Source: an uncultured Candidatus Melainabacteria bacterium
GTDB lineage: Bacteria; Cyanobacteriota; Vampirovibrionia; Gastranaerophilales; Gastranaerophilaceae
Reading direction: 5' to 3'
Assembly: GCA_934699705.1 (NCBI GenBank)
Contig: CAKUXD010000029.1
Span: 1 to 22,813 of the forward strand
DNA length: 22,813 nt
The translations under genes were made by a program, and so were the position numbers. Under the pieces are notes generated by a model, which saw nothing but the letters and a program-made list of their open reading frames with translations, made no database searches and had not been told where the DNA came from. This document shows, in pieces, positions 8,401 to 14,503 of this stretch (position 1 is the first letter of the stretch; each line of letters opens with the position of its first letter).

Positions 8401-8646
8401 AACAGCATGTTTACACCATTCTTCCTTTAAAGGGCAGTTACAACGCGCTTCAACCTTGTTCTTTTTAAAGATTAAATCAGTATTATATGAATCTTGAAAA
8501 CTACCTTTTACCTTACCCATATAAAAATTCTTTTCTGGATAAGCTTCCAAAATCATATCTTTTGTGTAATATTCATAACCACGACGCCAACTTCCAGCCG
8601 TAGCATGTTCTTTCAAATATTTAAAATTAAATTCAGGAGTACTCAT
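5470..8646 (-). CDS. SNF2/Rad54-family DNA translocase with SWIM zinc finger
   Basis: This 1058-aa protein belongs to the bacterial SWIM-SNF2 group: ATP-driven double-strand DNA translocases acting in transcription recycling or repair. The SWIM finger is C69-N-C71...C78-K-H80. Residues about 100-590 are a long accessory region without recognisable motifs, as in relatives of this length. The helicase core has motif I ADDMGLGKT (about 620), motif II D-E-S-Q (about 716), motif III SGTPIENRLEELWS (about 745), and in the second lobe FSQFVDMLDII, TGKT-x-D-R, LKAGGTGLNLT, DPWWNPAVE and motif VI RAYRIGQ (about 995). Motif II reads DESQ rather than DEAH/DEAQ; the catalytic D-E pair is intact. It is convergent with the XRE gene and 14 bp from it. 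No defence genes (methylase, PLD or DUF1998 partners) accompany it, so a housekeeping role is more likely than a DISARM-type one. Confidence 0.9.
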   Translation of the reverse strand: MSTPEFNFKYLKEHATAGSWRRGYEYYTKDMILEAYPEKNFYMGKVKGSFQDSYNTDLIFKKNKVEARCNCPLKEEWCKHAVAIAVKAIDEHAYEDWLETKYGIEADYSDENTDLKAVPKGNYIFHFNPKRKPNFFSILVMSRATGKVVRAIEPILLGLIEAQKNDPNFVVNNSQKVEIAIFQQILKTARQDKKAGWYDIPIPKFAPMFPLLAVADEVLDEKTKNRIKFTDQEWRLVLSVNSSPTGSIMLELFWRRPDKDDIIPFEEVRYFSRQIKWGRYKNVIFPTNVSMNVVPQNLIKSTFTDLKDAEGGKFIYEELPKLREQIDVEVSETISKLFLEQRPPRNIVTLGIDYDQSLKASLEFEYDGVRVPFSKTVEKTPYVTVKRKEDDMVYWVKRNVQHEISAYQMLLACKFVPMQTNNLALEKENAIDFYNYYMNKAGEGWIFEEKDDISFFKLIEEPFKMCAKIDFSEDSKDSFEIQLYGQVGEDVINFDEIYETIQNNEKYSRVRSLGFVEYPAEDIYAMMKSFNSFDAYRNDENKFLVKTYRAGLVQELKNRGFELVLSEDFEKFWTQISSFSTDENLTLPKGVNAELREYQMKGFNWLWFMYKYGLNGILADDMGLGKTLQALSLIQKAKEEDGSMPVLVVCPTSVVFNWESEIQKFTPELTCLKLSGVDRKSLFEKINDYDIVITSYALIRRDIEELKDIKFRYVILDESQNIKNAMSQTAQAVKMLNADHRLALSGTPIENRLEELWSVFDFLMPGFLFNIAEFNFRYVNPIMERQDKTVEKRLKMQIYPFILRRMKRDVAKDLPDKVENIAYCEMTPEQRDFYLEVLDSTKEELFKSIEQNGLEKSRMSIFSALLRLRQICCHPRLYDKDMVKGDIQSGKFEHLKGMLEQIISEGHRVLLFSQFVDMLDIIKAWCERAGIPYEYLTGKTKDRQGAVERFNSSPSIPIFLISLKAGGTGLNLTGADYVIHYDPWWNPAVEDQATDRAYRIGQTKKVFVYRIITKNTVEEKIQKLKSIKRNLVDSVISVDRNITKSLTIDDIKEIFSVD

Positions 8647-8741
8647 TAATTAAAAGAGCCACTTTCTTTTTTACTTAAGGGTGTAACAAAACGGTTTAAT
8701 AAGTATATAAATACTACTACTCTTAAGATGACCGTAATTAA

Positions 8742-8770
8742 ATTCTATAATAGAAAAAACAATATTGCAA
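8742..8770 (-). promoter_or_regulatory. Candidate promoter of the SWIM-SNF2 gene
   Basis: On the minus strand, TTGCAA (8770-8765) and TAGAAT (8747-8742) are separated by 17 bases. The predicted leader is about 90 bases. The start codon has no clear Shine-Dalgarno sequence. Confidence 0.35.
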
Positions 8771-8810
8771 GTTTTTATATAATAAATTTAAAAATTTATT
8801 ATTTTTATAA

Positions 8811-8845
8811 TAAAAAACAAGTAAAACACTAAAGTTTTACTTGTT
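8811..8845 (-). terminator. Terminator of the coiled-coil protein gene
   Basis: A perfect 12-bp inverted repeat (aacaagtaaaac at 8816-8827, gttttacttgtt at 8834-8845) has a 6-base loop. On the minus strand it is followed by a run of six T. It lies about 30 bases after the stop codon at 8874. Confidence 0.75.
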
Positions 8846-8873
8846 CTTTAATTTCAATCTTTATTTATGATTA

Positions 8874-9926
8874 TTATGTGTGTTTCAATGATGAAGCATT
8901 TTTACCCTTGATTTGTATATGACCATTTATTGAAACAGAAGAAGCCTTTGAAGAGAAAGTAGATGACTCACCTTCTTCGCTATTGTTATGATAGTTATAA
9001 CTATTAGACACTCCTGTATGAGCTAAACGTCCATCTTTATCAGTCCTACCGTCAGTTACGGTAAAGAAGAACTCATCTTCTTGCGCATTTTTAAATTCTG
9101 ACGTTGAAACTCTACCTAATGCAGTCCAGCCTTCAGTCATAGTTTCGCCATTACCAGCATCTACCTGTTTACTGCCAGACAAAGGTTTATCAAGCTCAAC
9201 ATAACCGCCTTTTTGATAGCATAATTTTGTACCGTCTGAATATTCTCGAACAACAGAGCCGTCTTTATTCTTCGTTTCTTTTTTAAGTTCAACACCATCT
9301 TTCAATACTGCATTTTCCAATTTACTAAAGGCTTTATCAATTGTTTCAGGAGTTATATCATCTGCCTTACCGTTTGCAGATTTATAGATGTCATCAAACA
9401 CCGCAATTTCTGCTTCAACTTCTTGTAAAGCCTTGTCTAGTTCAATTTTCTTTTTATTATTAGCTTCTGCTTCTTTATCAAGATTTGTTTTTTCCTCAGT
9501 TAATTTTTCATTTTTAGCTTCACTAGCCTTTAAATTTTCCTGTTCTGTCTTTAAATCTTGATTTAACTTATCAATTTCACTTTTTATATCACTTAAAGAC
9601 ATTTCTTTTTCTTCAATTTTTGAATTAATTTCACGTTGAACATCTTCATCAGAAGCCTTATCTAATTGTGATTTTAAAGAAGCAACTTCACCATTAATAG
9701 CCTCTTGCTTACCAGAAACTTGAGCGATACTAGCATTAAAACCTTCAATTTTAGCGTTTGAAGTTGAAATTTTTTCTGTATTTTGTGCCATATCAGCGCT
9801 ATTTTGACCAGACGCTCTTTGATTATTAGCAATCGAAGCATCATTTTGTTGTTGCTGTTGAACAATATTATTTCTTTTTGCTGTTAATTGTGAAAAGCCA
9901 GCATTAACGCCACTATTTGTACTCAT
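8874..9926 (-). CDS. Coiled-coil protein of unknown function
   Basis: This 350-aa protein is not recognised as a named family. Residues 1-55 are rich in Gln, Asn and Ser (a QQQQQ run is near residue 25). About 58-185 form a long coiled coil with heptad-like Glu/Lys/Leu patterning. The C-terminal about 160 residues are mixed and soluble-looking, with many Gly, Tyr and Asp, and end in SVSINGHIQIKGKNASSLKHT. No signal peptide or membrane helix is seen. The start is the ATG at 9926, which has a TAGG-type ribosome site 8 bases upstream; a TTG two codons further upstream is less likely. It is a single-gene unit with its own terminator. An N-terminal coiled coil with a C-terminal beta-rich part suggests an exported or surface structural protein, but that is a guess. 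Confidence 0.7.
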   Translation of the reverse strand: MSTNSGVNAGFSQLTAKRNNIVQQQQQNDASIANNQRASGQNSADMAQNTEKISTSNAKIEGFNASIAQVSGKQEAINGEVASLKSQLDKASDEDVQREINSKIEEKEMSLSDIKSEIDKLNQDLKTEQENLKASEAKNEKLTEEKTNLDKEAEANNKKKIELDKALQEVEAEIAVFDDIYKSANGKADDITPETIDKAFSKLENAVLKDGVELKKETKNKDGSVVREYSDGTKLCYQKGGYVELDKPLSGSKQVDAGNGETMTEGWTALGRVSTSEFKNAQEDEFFFTVTDGRTDKDGRLAHTGVSNSYNYHNNSEEGESSTFSSKASSVSINGHIQIKGKNASSLKHT

Positions 9927-10229
9927 AAGCAACCTACTTTCTTTATACTACATATACCTTTTCTATATATATCGACCGTATTTTATTTAACTTTAACCCA
10001 TTTTTTATATCAAATCAGGCTATAAGTAGCGTTAAAACTAGCTTTAATCATATTAAATTTCAATTTTACAAATCTTAACATTAAATTTATTTTTTAAATT
10101 TTTTTGTGCAAGGCTACACAAAACAATATTTTTAGATAAAAATACATTAAATGTATGATTTTCAAATATTAATAATAATAGTAATATTTATATATAAAAG
10201 ATTTATAAATTTTATGGGGGATATGGGAA
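9927..10229. other. AT-rich divergent spacer with a small dyad
   Basis: These 303 bases hold no open reading frame I can support. They separate the minus-strand coiled-coil gene from the plus-strand beta-lactamase-like gene and must contain both promoters. A TATAAA at 10193-10198 fits a -10 for the right-hand gene. A 7-bp inverted repeat with one central base (atacatt-a-aatgtat, 10142-10156) overlaps a TATGAT box (10154-10159). No convincing -35 boxes are visible. Confidence 0.4.
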
Positions 10230-11420
10230 ATGCCACAAGTGGCAAGAAATCAAAGTAGTTATACAAGACGTTATGCTTCTCCGCAAGCATATTCTTATAC
10301 TGACGTACCTGTAAGAAAACTTACACCAAAGAAAAATGTTCAACCTGCGGTAAAAGCAAGAAAGCAAAAAAAGCAGAAAAAACAAAATCCATTATCGTTT
10401 TTATTTTCAATGGTAATTTTGTTTGCAATTGGTTATTATATTTTACCAACCGTATTCCATAATATTTCTTTGCCTTTATTTACTGGTAAACAAAACTACT
10501 CAAACATTAAAGCTGATTATTACAACTTAATGTTTCCAACCTCAAACTATTTATCAAACACAATTTTCAATAACAAACGTGCTATTGCAACACCAGCAAC
10601 CAAAAAAGCACTTATGACCCCTGTTTACAAAACAGAAGAAATGACCGTTTTGGATAACGCTTTAAGAGAATTGATGAAAAAATATCCGTCAATTCACCCT
10701 GCAATAACAGTTTGGGATTTTAACACAGGAAAATACATTGATATTAATGGTTCAGAAATTTTTCCAGCAGCAAGCATAATAAAAGTTCCTGTTTTAATTC
10801 AATTATTTAAGGCGATTGAAAACAATGAATTATCAATTTACGATGAAATGTATTTAACAAATTACTACAAAGCATCAGGTTCTGGTAATTTACAATATGC
10901 GCCGATTGGTAAAAAATATACAATCGACCAACTTGCAAAAACAATGATTCAAGATTCTGACAATTCTTCTACAAACATGATTATGTCAAAACTTGGCTCT
11001 ATGACTTCAACAAATACTGCAATAAGAAATTGGGGACTTAAAGATACACATGTTCAAACATGGTTACCTGATTTAAAAGGCACAAATTACACAACAACTA
11101 ACGATATGACAACTATGTTATTCAACCTTGATAACCCAAGTTTCTTGAATATCAACTCTCGCGAATATATCGTAGATTATATGAGCCATGTTAAAAACGA
11201 CCGCTTAATCCCTCAAGGACTTGGTAAAGGCGCAACTTTCCTGCATAAAACAGGTGATATCGGTTCAATGTTAGGCGATGCTGGAATTGTTTACATGCCA
11301 GACGGCAAAAAATACATTGTGGCAATTATGGCTCAAAGACCTTACAACTCACCTAAGGGTAAAGAATTTATTCAACAAGCCTCAAAATTAATTTATTCTG
11401 CAATGCAAAATTTATATTAA
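10230..11420 (+). CDS. Membrane-anchored serine beta-lactamase/PBP-fold hydrolase
   Basis: This 396-aa protein has a basic cytoplasmic N terminus (residues 1-54, with KARKQKKQKKQ), one membrane helix (about 55-76), a linker, and a periplasmic class A beta-lactamase-like domain (about 135-396). The three catalytic elements are present: S182-I-I-K185, S243-D-N245 and K340-T-G342. The omega-loop Glu-x-x-Leu-Asn that supplies the deacylating Glu166 in true class A enzymes is not seen; the matching place reads TWLPDLKGTNYTT. It is therefore more likely a wall-modifying serine hydrolase or a slow beta-lactamase than an efficient resistance enzyme. The start is the ATG at 10230 with a GGGGG ribosome site 9 bases before it; nearby upstream ATGs are out of frame. 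It stands next to other peptidoglycan genes. Its last 9 bases overlap the end of the convergent nagZ. Confidence 0.85.
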   Translation: MPQVARNQSSYTRRYASPQAYSYTDVPVRKLTPKKNVQPAVKARKQKKQKKQNPLSFLFSMVILFAIGYYILPTVFHNISLPLFTGKQNYSNIKADYYNLMFPTSNYLSNTIFNNKRAIATPATKKALMTPVYKTEEMTVLDNALRELMKKYPSIHPAITVWDFNTGKYIDINGSEIFPAASIIKVPVLIQLFKAIENNELSIYDEMYLTNYYKASGSGNLQYAPIGKKYTIDQLAKTMIQDSDNSSTNMIMSKLGSMTSTNTAIRNWGLKDTHVQTWLPDLKGTNYTTTNDMTTMLFNLDNPSFLNINSREYIVDYMSHVKNDRLIPQGLGKGATFLHKTGDIGSMLGDAGIVYMPDGKKYIVAIMAQRPYNSPKGKEFIQQASKLIYSAMQNLY

Positions 11421-12371
11421 TTTATACTTTTGTTTTAACTTAATAATTTTATCATAAGACGCTTCAATACAATCTTGAAGCGTTTTATCATTCTGTGCTT
11501 TTTTCGCAATATTTTCAATAATTTCTATTGTTTTATCATCACTATATCTGTACAAAAATAAATTCACACCAGCTCTAATTGCAGTTTCGCAGGCATTTTC
11601 GTAATTATCCAGAGCTTTCATGACCATATCATCAGAACAAATTACACCGTCAAAATCCTTGCGCAAATACTCAATAGCTTCTTTGCTTAATGATGTTGGA
11701 ATAACTTCTTTGTTAAAACAAGTACAATGCAAATGCGCAACCATAACCATATCAACACCACGTTTTATAAGTTCTTTAAATGGTTTTATGTGCGTTTTTT
11801 CCATTTCTTCAAGTGATAAATCTATTTTGGGCAAAGTTAAATGACTATCACAATCGGCATCTCCATGTCCTGGAAAATGTTTTATACAAGGAATAATCCC
11901 ATTTTGCTCATAAACATCTAAAACTATTCTTGCACCTTTTATAACTTCCTCAGGGTTAGAAGAAAACGCTCTTTCGCCTATAATTGGGTTATTTGGATTT
12001 GTATTTGTATCACAACAAGGGGCAAAATTCAAATTTATACCATATTCTTTTAACTCATCAGAAATCATTTGTGTTTGCTGGCGTAAAAAAACCTCGCCTT
12101 TTGCATAAGCAAATTTTGCGCTTAAATATCTTTTTCCACCCCAAATATTTTCGGTTCTTTCAACTCGACCACCTTCTTGATCTATTGAAAAAAATGGCAT
12201 GGTCTGAATTTGGCATGCCAGTGTTTTTATTAAATTTTTAAAATCCTCTTTTGATTGTATGTCATCTTTAAAGAAAATAACCCCTCCGAGTCCTTTATTT
12301 AAAGCACTTTTTAGGTTATCACCCTTACAACCTAACACAAACATTTGATACAATTTTTGAACGATTTCCAT
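11412..12371 (-). CDS. nagZ: Glycoside hydrolase family 3 beta-N-acetylhexosaminidase (NagZ-like)
   Basis: NagZ removes N-acetylglucosamine from anhydromuropeptides in peptidoglycan recycling. The protein has the (beta/alpha)8 family pattern: FFKDDIQS, SIDQEGGRV, NFAPCCDTNT, IGERAFSSNP, the signature KHFPGHGD with D171...D-S-H177 (the mobile loop with the catalytic Asp-His pair), and C-S-D-D-M around residue 247, whose first Asp is the usual nucleophile. At 319 aa from the preferred start it is a normal single-domain bacterial NagZ. The start was chosen at 12371 (MEIVQKLYQMFVLG), because homologs begin there and a promoter lies just before it; the open frame extends 20 codons further to 12431, across the divergent promoter. 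No signal peptide is present, so it is cytoplasmic. Confidence 0.92.
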   Translation of the reverse strand: MEIVQKLYQMFVLGCKGDNLKSALNKGLGGVIFFKDDIQSKEDFKNLIKTLACQIQTMPFFSIDQEGGRVERTENIWGGKRYLSAKFAYAKGEVFLRQQTQMISDELKEYGINLNFAPCCDTNTNPNNPIIGERAFSSNPEEVIKGARIVLDVYEQNGIIPCIKHFPGHGDADCDSHLTLPKIDLSLEEMEKTHIKPFKELIKRGVDMVMVAHLHCTCFNKEVIPTSLSKEAIEYLRKDFDGVICSDDMVMKALDNYENACETAIRAGVNLFLYRYSDDKTIEIIENIAKKAQNDKTLQDCIEASYDKIIKLKQKYKLI

Positions 12372-12374
12372 AAA

Positions 12375-12427
12375 ATATATCATACATTTAATTGAGGTCA
12401 AATTGCAAGTTTTTTTGTATGATATAT
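12375..12427. promoter_or_regulatory. Divergent promoter in a perfect 12-bp inverted repeat
   Basis: Two arms, atatatcataca (12375-12386) and tgtatgatatat (12416-12427), are perfect reverse complements 29 bases apart. Each contains an outward-facing TATGAT -10 box. For nagZ (minus) a TTGCAA at 12408-12403 lies 18 bases from its -10, and the ATG follows the -10 by 7 bases, so its mRNA should be leaderless. For the plus-strand gene the -10 is at 12418-12423, about 26 bases before the ATG, with no good -35. The repeat may also be an operator coordinating the two genes. Confidence 0.5.
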
Positions 12428-12449
12428 ACACAAACGTAGGGGACGGGTA

Positions 12450-12893
12450 ATGAAAAAAATATTAACATTAGCATTGGCAGGACTTTTTGTGATAATCGCA
12501 TTCACAATGGACGCGTCTGCAGCAAAAAAATCTTCAAAAAAATTAGCTCCTGAAGCTATTGAAAACATGACTGCAACAATAGACAATTTAACAAAAAAAG
12601 TCTATGGACACGCTTTATTATCACCAGAAGATAACCAAAATTTAATCGAAATCAAAATAAAACTTGATAACCAAATGCTAGTTGCAACAGATACAAGTTT
12701 AGCACCACTTTATTATAAGGCTGGCTATTTATATAAGATGAGAGATATGAATCAAGAAGCAGTAGAATGCTTCCAAACTATTCTGGAAAACTTTGCAGAT
12801 ACAGCACTTGCACCTAAAGCAAGAACTTCACTTCGAGCAATGGGAATTCAAGTTGCAGACCCTGTCAAGGTTTCAGACGAAGATGAGGAATAG
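12450..12893 (+). CDS. Secreted TPR-like periplasmic protein
   Basis: This 147-aa protein has a clear signal peptide (1-24, MKKILTLALAGLFVI...DASA, then AKK). The mature part is helical and contains one recognisable tetratricopeptide-like helix pair at about 85-135 (PLYYKAGYLYKMRDMNQEA, then FQTILENF and PKARTSLRAMGI), as in the C-terminal domain of CpoB/YbgF-type envelope proteins. It ends in an acidic tail (DEDEE). The ATG at 12450 is preceded by a strong AGGGGA ribosome site. It shares a divergent control region with nagZ and lies between two cell-wall genes, so a scaffold role at the envelope is plausible but not shown. Confidence 0.75.
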   Translation: MKKILTLALAGLFVIIAFTMDASAAKKSSKKLAPEAIENMTATIDNLTKKVYGHALLSPEDNQNLIEIKIKLDNQMLVATDTSLAPLYYKAGYLYKMRDMNQEAVECFQTILENFADTALAPKARTSLRAMGIQVADPVKVSDEDEE

Positions 12894-12927
12894 GAAATTA
12901 TTAGGGATAATTTATTAGAGAATTTTT

Positions 12928-12957
12928 CGGCGGTTTTGATAAATCAAAACCGCCGTT
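12928..12957 (+). terminator. Hairpin terminator between convergent genes
   Basis: A perfect 12-bp stem (cggcggttttga, 12928-12939) with loop taaa pairs with 12944-12955 and is followed by a T-rich stretch (ttcattttattt). It lies between the TPR-like gene and the convergent SpoIID-like gene. The minus-strand side lacks a U-tract, so it works best for the plus strand. Confidence 0.7.
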
Positions 12958-12961
12958 CATT

Positions 12962-13837
12962 TTATTTGTAATAATCTTGATTAATTCTTGCAAACCTGAT
13001 ATTTTTATAAAAATATTGCAAAATTTGATATGCGTTATACCCTTGTTTTGCTAAATTATTCGCACCATGTTGCGACATTCCAACCCCATGCCCGTTCTTT
13101 TTAACATTTTCATCATAAGACGGAACTGCGCGAATATATGGTAAATCTCTTTCCCAAACACTACCAGCAGCAACAGTATGACCACCAGCAGAAGCCGAAT
13201 AAAATGCAGGTATAATTTTTAAATCATAAATTAAAACAATACCGTAAGAATCAACAACTGCCTGATTTGTTTGTTGTGTTTCAGCCGAAGCACCATTATA
13301 CGCCTGATCTTCTGGAGTATCTTTTAAATCGTATCCATATTTTGCACGTTTACCCAAATTTGCCAAAGCATAACTTCTCGCTGCAATTGCCTGTGCTTTA
13401 TGAGCTTCATACTGCCAACTTGAAGGCATTTCTGCAGGAACTACCCCTTGAATATAAGATTCTATATCCAATTTATTAATTAAAGTTAATAACCCATTTT
13501 GATTTTTTATTATAAAAATTCCACGATACCACTTATTTTTTGCACTAACAAATCCATTCTCTGTTGGTCTTATCGCAACTTCGTTCGTATCTAAACTATA
13601 ATACTTTGTACCTAATTTTATCAAAATATTATCGTCCTGAGCCTTAAATTCATAGTTTCGCATTGGGCTTAATGTATAAATAGTGCGGTTTGTATGAGAA
13701 TTTATTATTGGAGCATAAGTCGACGCACCCAAACGAACAGCACCAACATTAGTAAGCAAGCCTATTTTTATAGCATGCGCAGGCGATGTAAAAATAAACG
13801 TACAAATAAAGATTATTAATATCCCAATTTTTTTCAT
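12962..13837 (-). CDS. SpoIID/LytB-domain peptidoglycan hydrolase-like protein
   Basis: This 291-aa exported protein has a signal peptide at 1-22 (ending SPAHA). SpoIID in spore formers is a lytic transglycosylase that cuts stem-free glycan; related domains also occur in non-sporulating bacteria, including cyanobacteria. The core signature is ESYIQGVVPAEMPSSW with the catalytic-type E136, then EAHKAQAIAARSYA, D-T-P-E-D-Q-A-Y-N-G, YSASAGGHT (the His-containing metal region) and GHGVGMSQHGANNLA near the C terminus. No endospore genes are seen nearby, so a wall remodelling or division role is more likely. It has its own promoter just downstream of the neighbouring gene's stop. Confidence 0.9.
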   Translation of the reverse strand: MKKIGILIIFICTFIFTSPAHAIKIGLLTNVGAVRLGASTYAPIINSHTNRTIYTLSPMRNYEFKAQDDNILIKLGTKYYSLDTNEVAIRPTENGFVSAKNKWYRGIFIIKNQNGLLTLINKLDIESYIQGVVPAEMPSSWQYEAHKAQAIAARSYALANLGKRAKYGYDLKDTPEDQAYNGASAETQQTNQAVVDSYGIVLIYDLKIIPAFYSASAGGHTVAAGSVWERDLPYIRAVPSYDENVKKNGHGVGMSQHGANNLAKQGYNAYQILQYFYKNIRFARINQDYYK

Positions 13838-13863
13838 GACTTTATAACACTATCCTCAACAGT

Positions 13864-13893
13864 ATTATAAATCAAAGGATATGAAAATTTCAA
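13864..13893 (-). promoter_or_regulatory. Promoter of the SpoIID-like gene
   Basis: On the minus strand, TTGAAA (13893-13888) and TATAAT (13869-13864) are 18 bases apart. This is the best sigma-70-type match I see in the window. The -35 box directly abuts the stop codon of the upstream hypothetical gene, so the two genes can be transcribed separately. The leader is about 20 bases. Confidence 0.55.
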
Positions 13894-14487
13894 TTAAGCA
13901 ACTTTTTTATCTTCGTAAGGTTTAATTCCTAATTTATCAGAAATCCAACCACCTAATTTACGGGCATATTTTGGAGCATAAATTGTAGCTAAAGAATAGC
14001 CAATACCTGAAATTACAGCAGGTAATTGTCCCATGCCTTTTGTATTTTTAGCAAAATCACCAACTTTAGTTGCAACAGAATTCAATGATTTTGTATTTTT
14101 TATAAATTCTGGAACAGTATGCAACATTACGTGTTTTGCAGTAAATTTAGCACTCCAGCCTAATGTTTCTTCAATAGCTTTTCTAACAGGAGAGTTTGAT
14201 GCAAAAATTTGTACTGCAGATTTGCACATGCCAATTTCATCACCCATTCTCGCAACATTAGCAATTTTATTTGCAGTTTGTAATGATTCACTTGTTTCTG
14301 CAGCTTTTGAGAAAGAATCAACGACGCCTCTGGCAGCATCACCCCAAGAATTATCAATTTTAGCAATTTTTTCGGTAACTTTAACAGCATTACCGATAGC
14401 TGAAAACGCTGCTAATTTGTCGCCCTTTGCAGCTTTTTTCAAGTTTCTTACTAATGATATTGATTCTGAGATATAATTTGATGACAT
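13894..14487 (-). CDS. Hypothetical protein, tandem paralog B
   Basis: This 197-aa protein is not recognised. It is a paralog of the next gene upstream: both start M-S-x-N-Y-x-x-S-I-S-L, share the order of helical blocks (I-G-N/H-A-x-K, G-I/V-V-D-x-F-x-K-A, C-x-x...S-x-T/S-P-x-R) and end in a Gly/Pro-containing hydrophobic stretch (154-171, LPAVISGIGYSLATIY) followed by A-R-K-L-G-G-W-I-S-D-K-L-G. It has no signal peptide. It is mostly helical, with one possible membrane segment near the C terminus. It lies 16 bp after the other copy, in an apparent operon. A weak AGGTAG site precedes the ATG. I know of no experimental function. Confidence 0.7.
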   Translation of the reverse strand: MSSNYISESISLVRNLKKAAKGDKLAAFSAIGNAVKVTEKIAKIDNSWGDAARGVVDSFSKAAETSESLQTANKIANVARMGDEIGMCKSAVQIFASNSPVRKAIEETLGWSAKFTAKHVMLHTVPEFIKNTKSLNSVATKVGDFAKNTKGMGQLPAVISGIGYSLATIYAPKYARKLGGWISDKLGIKPYEDKKVA

Positions 14488-14503
14488 TTTATTTAACTAC
14501 CTG

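Noticed and set aside
8778..8803. AT-only inverted repeat (aataaattt/aaatttatt) as a terminator
   Set aside because: The stem has no G-C pairs and is expected often in such AT-rich DNA. The neighbouring hairpin at 8816-8845 is a better terminator.
12372..12431. Twenty-codon N-terminal extension of NagZ
   Set aside because: It would run through the inverted-repeat promoter region and shows no conserved residues. The start at 12371 matches the family N terminus.
12962..13837. SpoIID as evidence of endospore formation
   Set aside because: SpoIID-domain proteins are common in non-sporulating bacteria including cyanobacteria, and no other sporulation gene is present.
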